Shown: positions 61,205-64,000 of the stretch, in pieces | Numbering within the stretch: the stretch's first letter is position 1 | Layout of the letters: the number at the start of each line of letters is the position of its first letter | Origin: Cloeon dipterum | Taxonomy: Eukaryota; Arthropoda; Insecta; Ephemeroptera; Baetidae | Assembly: GCF_949628265.1 (NCBI RefSeq) | Contig: NC_088790.1 | Span: 26,416,545 to 26,480,544 of the forward strand | Reading direction: 5' to 3' | Length of the DNA stretch: 64,000 nucleotides | Made by a program: the position numbers and the translations under genes | Notes under the pieces: model-generated | The model's database searches: none | What the model saw: the letters and a program-made list of their open reading frames with translations, nothing else | What the model was told of the DNA's origin: nothing

Positions 61205-63826
61205 CCCAGGTAGCACGAAATGTCACCCAGACATCACTGTGATGTCATACCGAACATCACTATGATGTCTGTATGACATCAGAATATGTCACAGTGATAT
61301 CATTTTTAGGTACAAATGTCCACTTTTCTCATGTCACTCTGATATCATTTTCTAACATCTATTTGACATCACCCTGATGTCAGGGTGATGTCTTCCTGAA
61401 ATCACCCATATATCATATAGACAAATGGCCGCCCTGCCCGTGGCCGCTCTGCCCGTGGCCGCCCTGCCCGTGGCCGCCTCCACCGTGGCCGCTGGTGGTG
61501 GCCGCCTCTACCGTGGCCGCTGGTGGTGGCCGCCTCCACCGTGGCCGCCCTCCCTGCGGCCGCCTCCATCATGGCCGCCGGTGGTGGCCACCCTGCCTGC
61601 GGCCGCCGGTGGTGGCCGCCTTCATCGTGGCCGCCGGTGGTGGCCACCCTGCCTGCGGCCGCCGGTGGTGGCCGCCTTTTACGTGGCCGCCCTGCCTGCG
61701 GCCGCCTGTGGTGGCCACCTCCACCGTTGCCGCCCTGTTTGTAGTCGCCTTTCCCGCGGCCGCCGCTGGTGGCCGCCTTGCTCACCGCCGTCTATGGTGA
61801 TCGCCTTGCTCACGGCTGCCTGTGGTGGCCACTTTGCCATTGGCCGCCTTTCCCGCGGCCGCCGCTAGTGGCCGCTTTGCCCATGACCGCTGGTGGTGAC
61901 CGCCTTGCCCACTGCCGTCTGTGGTGGCCACCTTGCCATTGGCCGCCTATCCCGCGGCCACCGCTGGTGGCCATTTTGCCCACGGCCATCGGGGGTGGCC
62001 GCCTCTTTCATGGCCACCCTGCCTGCAGCCGCTGGTAGTGGTCGTGGCCGCCTTGCCCACAGCTGCGGGTAGTGGCCACCTTACTCGCGGCTGCCAGAAA
62101 TCACTTCGCCCGATTACATCTCAAACGATGCTTTTGAGGGTGATACGTGAGTAGTTCGGGATCGAATAAAATGTTCAATTTTTTTATTTTCATAAATAGT
62201 AACTTTAATTTTAAATTATCAGGAATATTGAAATTTCAATCAAAAACAAATTTTTTTAGATAAAGGAAACTAAGCTTCCCAACATTTTAATAAAAAGTTT
62301 AAAAAATGTTAAATTTGCTCTGCAAAATAAAGAAAAAAATATTTTCTAAATATTCTTATTATTTGAAAACATCTGTTGGCGTGCTCTGATTTAAATAATT
62401 TGATTACCCTACCCATAAGTTAGAATCAATCTCAAAAATCCCGGACATTCAAGCTTCTCGAGTGATGAGTGGTTGACAAGGGAGGCGGACAGCGTCAATT
62501 TCGATGACGGGCGGCTCATCACGTTGTCAGTCTTAGCCTTAAAATAAAAAAACACAATTTTTTTCCTTCCTTTGAACATTGACAAAAGTTATACATTTTT
62601 TCTGCATTAAACTTCTTATTTATTGAAAAAAGTATGAAATAATCGAAATATTTCACTCACGGCTGCGTTGAAAATGTGTAATCAGGCAAGCGGAGGTGTC
62701 CATGCTGAGTTACAGGACACAGACAGGCTCCCTGGTCCTCGATCGTCCTTCTGAAGGTTGAAAAGGGTCCGGGAAGTGTGATTGACGTGTTGGTTGACGA
62801 GAAGTTGACACCATCAGTTTAGATCTCGGGCCGCTCATGACGATGCTAGTCTCAAAATTAACCTAAAATTAAATGCACGCACTATAAAAATTCCTCAACG
62901 TGAAGTTATTCTAAGAAAGCCCGATCAAAACTTGAAGTTTGACACCAAAAAGCGTGTTCAACTTTGCAAAAAATAATCGCTTGAGCCGCCTAACGCCTAA
63001 CTCACCTTTTGTGACGGCTTGGTGCAAAATCCAGGTGCTAAACGGCAAGGATGTCCTGTAGTCTGTTAGCTGCTGCAATTTCGGAACGCCACACGACCTA
63101 ACCGTCACTTTTTAAAGCGCTAAAAATGTTCTATCCGTTGAAAACAAAACGTTCGCACAATCAAACATGGCCGCGCAACTTCTGGCTCTGGCTCGCTCAG
63201 CTCGCTGTATCGTCGGTGCTGCCGATGCTGCCGCCTGGTGGCCGAGCGCTTGAATGTGGGAAACCGCGCGCGTCAAATTTTTCTAAGTCCACATCGTAAA
63301 GTACTTAGCTTGCGAGTGGGCCAGAAAATTAAAATTTTCGAAAAATTGTTTCAGATGAGCGCGAATTATTCATTTTTAGAACTTTTGAGGCCAGTTTTAA
63401 TTTTGGACTGTCTGACACCATAGTGATGTCAGACAAACATCACAGTGATGTCAGTCAGAAGTCAGAAAATGAGGTGGGCCAAAAAAATAAAAATTTTCAA
63501 AAAATTGTCTCGGATGTGCGCGAATTATACATTTTCTGAACTTTTAAGGCCATTTTCAATTTTCAAGTGTCTGACATCATAGTGATGTCAAACCAACATC
63601 ACAGTGATGTCAGTCAGATGTCAGAAATTGATTTTCCAAAATTATTGATTTTTTTGAAAAATTCTGACTGGACGTTCTTTTTAGAGCACAAAAGAGTCTC
63701 AAAACCTATTTGGAAATTATTTCTCACTTCTAATTTGGTTTTTATTGTAAATGTCATTTTCTGATATCACGAAAGTCAAATTATGACATCATAGTGATGT
63801 CTGAGTGACTTTGTGTGCTACCTGGG
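61205..63826. mobile_element. 2.6 kb inverted-repeat element (CCCAGGTAGC ends)
   Basis: The left end CCCAGGTAGCAC (61205) and right end GTGCTACCTGGG (to 63826) are inverse. Both subterminal regions are packed with TGATGTCA/TGACATCA motifs (61228-61400; 63410-63805), a likely transposase-binding array. The interior has a G+C-rich minisatellite and exon-like pieces but no transposase frame, so it is non-autonomous. Paralogous sequence at 51855-51880 (GGGCCCAATGTGGCC) gives the probable empty site GAGCCCAATGTGGCC, implying a 2-base (CA) duplication. Confidence 0.75.
61424..62090. repeat. G+C-rich GTGGCCGCC minisatellite
   Basis: About 670 bases of degenerate tandem units built on GTGGCCGCC, CTGCCTGCGGCC and TGGTGGCC. 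It gives overlapping open frames of Pro, Ala, Gly and Arg on both strands; these are composition artefacts. It is confined to the interior of the 61205-63826 element. Confidence 0.8.
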
Positions 63827-64000
63827 CAATGTGGCCATCCTTTCCCGCGATGAGTTGATTTTCGTGAACAAAAGGTCCTGCAAAAAATGCAAATATATGA
63901 AATATTTGTAAAAAGTAAAACCTATTATAAATATCGATGATTCCTGAGATGTTCATTTATTTCAAATCAATCTTTAAAATTGAATATATGCCCCTTTAAT
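63827..64000. other. Flank of the inverted-repeat element
   Basis: Continuation of the yellow-upstream repeat interrupted by the element (CAATGTGGCC...), then A+T-rich DNA to the window end. No gene. Confidence 0.4.

Noticed and set aside
61402-62154. Several overlapping frames of up to 147 residues rich in Ala, Pro, Gly and Arg on both strands
   Set aside because: They come from the G+C-rich minisatellite, where stop codons are rare in all frames; repeat units are degenerate at the protein level.
1-64000. CRISPR arrays, operons, prokaryotic promoters
   Set aside because: The window is a eukaryotic genome with spliced genes; no such structures are present.

Overview
The window is eukaryotic and almost certainly from an insect. 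Genes carry short GT-AG introns in an A+T-rich background, several first exons sit in G+C-rich islands, and core promoters have a TATA box plus a TCAGT initiator. The protein families fit: a yellow/MRJP cluster, a modSP/gd-like serine protease, Ctr1, TMX3, an aquaglyceroporin and a K2P channel. The canonical NPARD-type aquaglyceroporin would suit a hemimetabolous or palaeopteran insect better than a holometabolous one, but I cannot name the species. All gene models were built by hand. Every intron obeys GT-AG, and codon phase closes across every junction.

Layout, left to right: (1) 546-1108 (+), a small secreted Cys-rich peptide with an acidic pro-segment. (2) 4804-5953 (-), copper transporter Ctr1, with three metal-response-element-like motifs about 0.5 kb upstream. 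(3) 8105-10238 (-), an aquaglyceroporin in six exons. (4) 12202-13888, a near-perfect 1.7 kb palindrome flanked by TA. (5) 14381-19509 (-), a 16-exon, 829-residue secreted protein with three tandem trypsin-fold domains; the first two have lost the whole catalytic triad and only the third keeps it. (6) 23088-45734 (+), a two-pore-domain K+ channel in which two separate upstream exon sets encode alternative N-terminal halves (cytoplasmic tail, M1, cap, first pore helix) in the same phase; both can join one shared set of 3' exons. (7) 46302-48938 (-), the ER thioredoxin TMX3, tail-to-tail with the channel. (8) 49813-60673 (-), four tandem yellow/MRJP-family genes of identical three-exon structure, each with an upstream paired-GATA block. 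(9) 61205-63826, a 2.6 kb inverted-repeat element carrying a G+C-rich minisatellite; it lies in a sequence repeated upstream of the other yellow copies, so its empty site can be read.

Non-coding space is full of small DNA transposons: a five-copy TTAA-flanked MITE family, two foldback families, a CAGCGGGG-ended family and TA-flanked GTCTCAGCC-ended elements. Most lie in introns of the aquaporin, protease and K2P genes. There is no operon logic; the genes are independent, apart from the co-regulated-looking yellow cluster and the convergent K2P/TMX3 pair.
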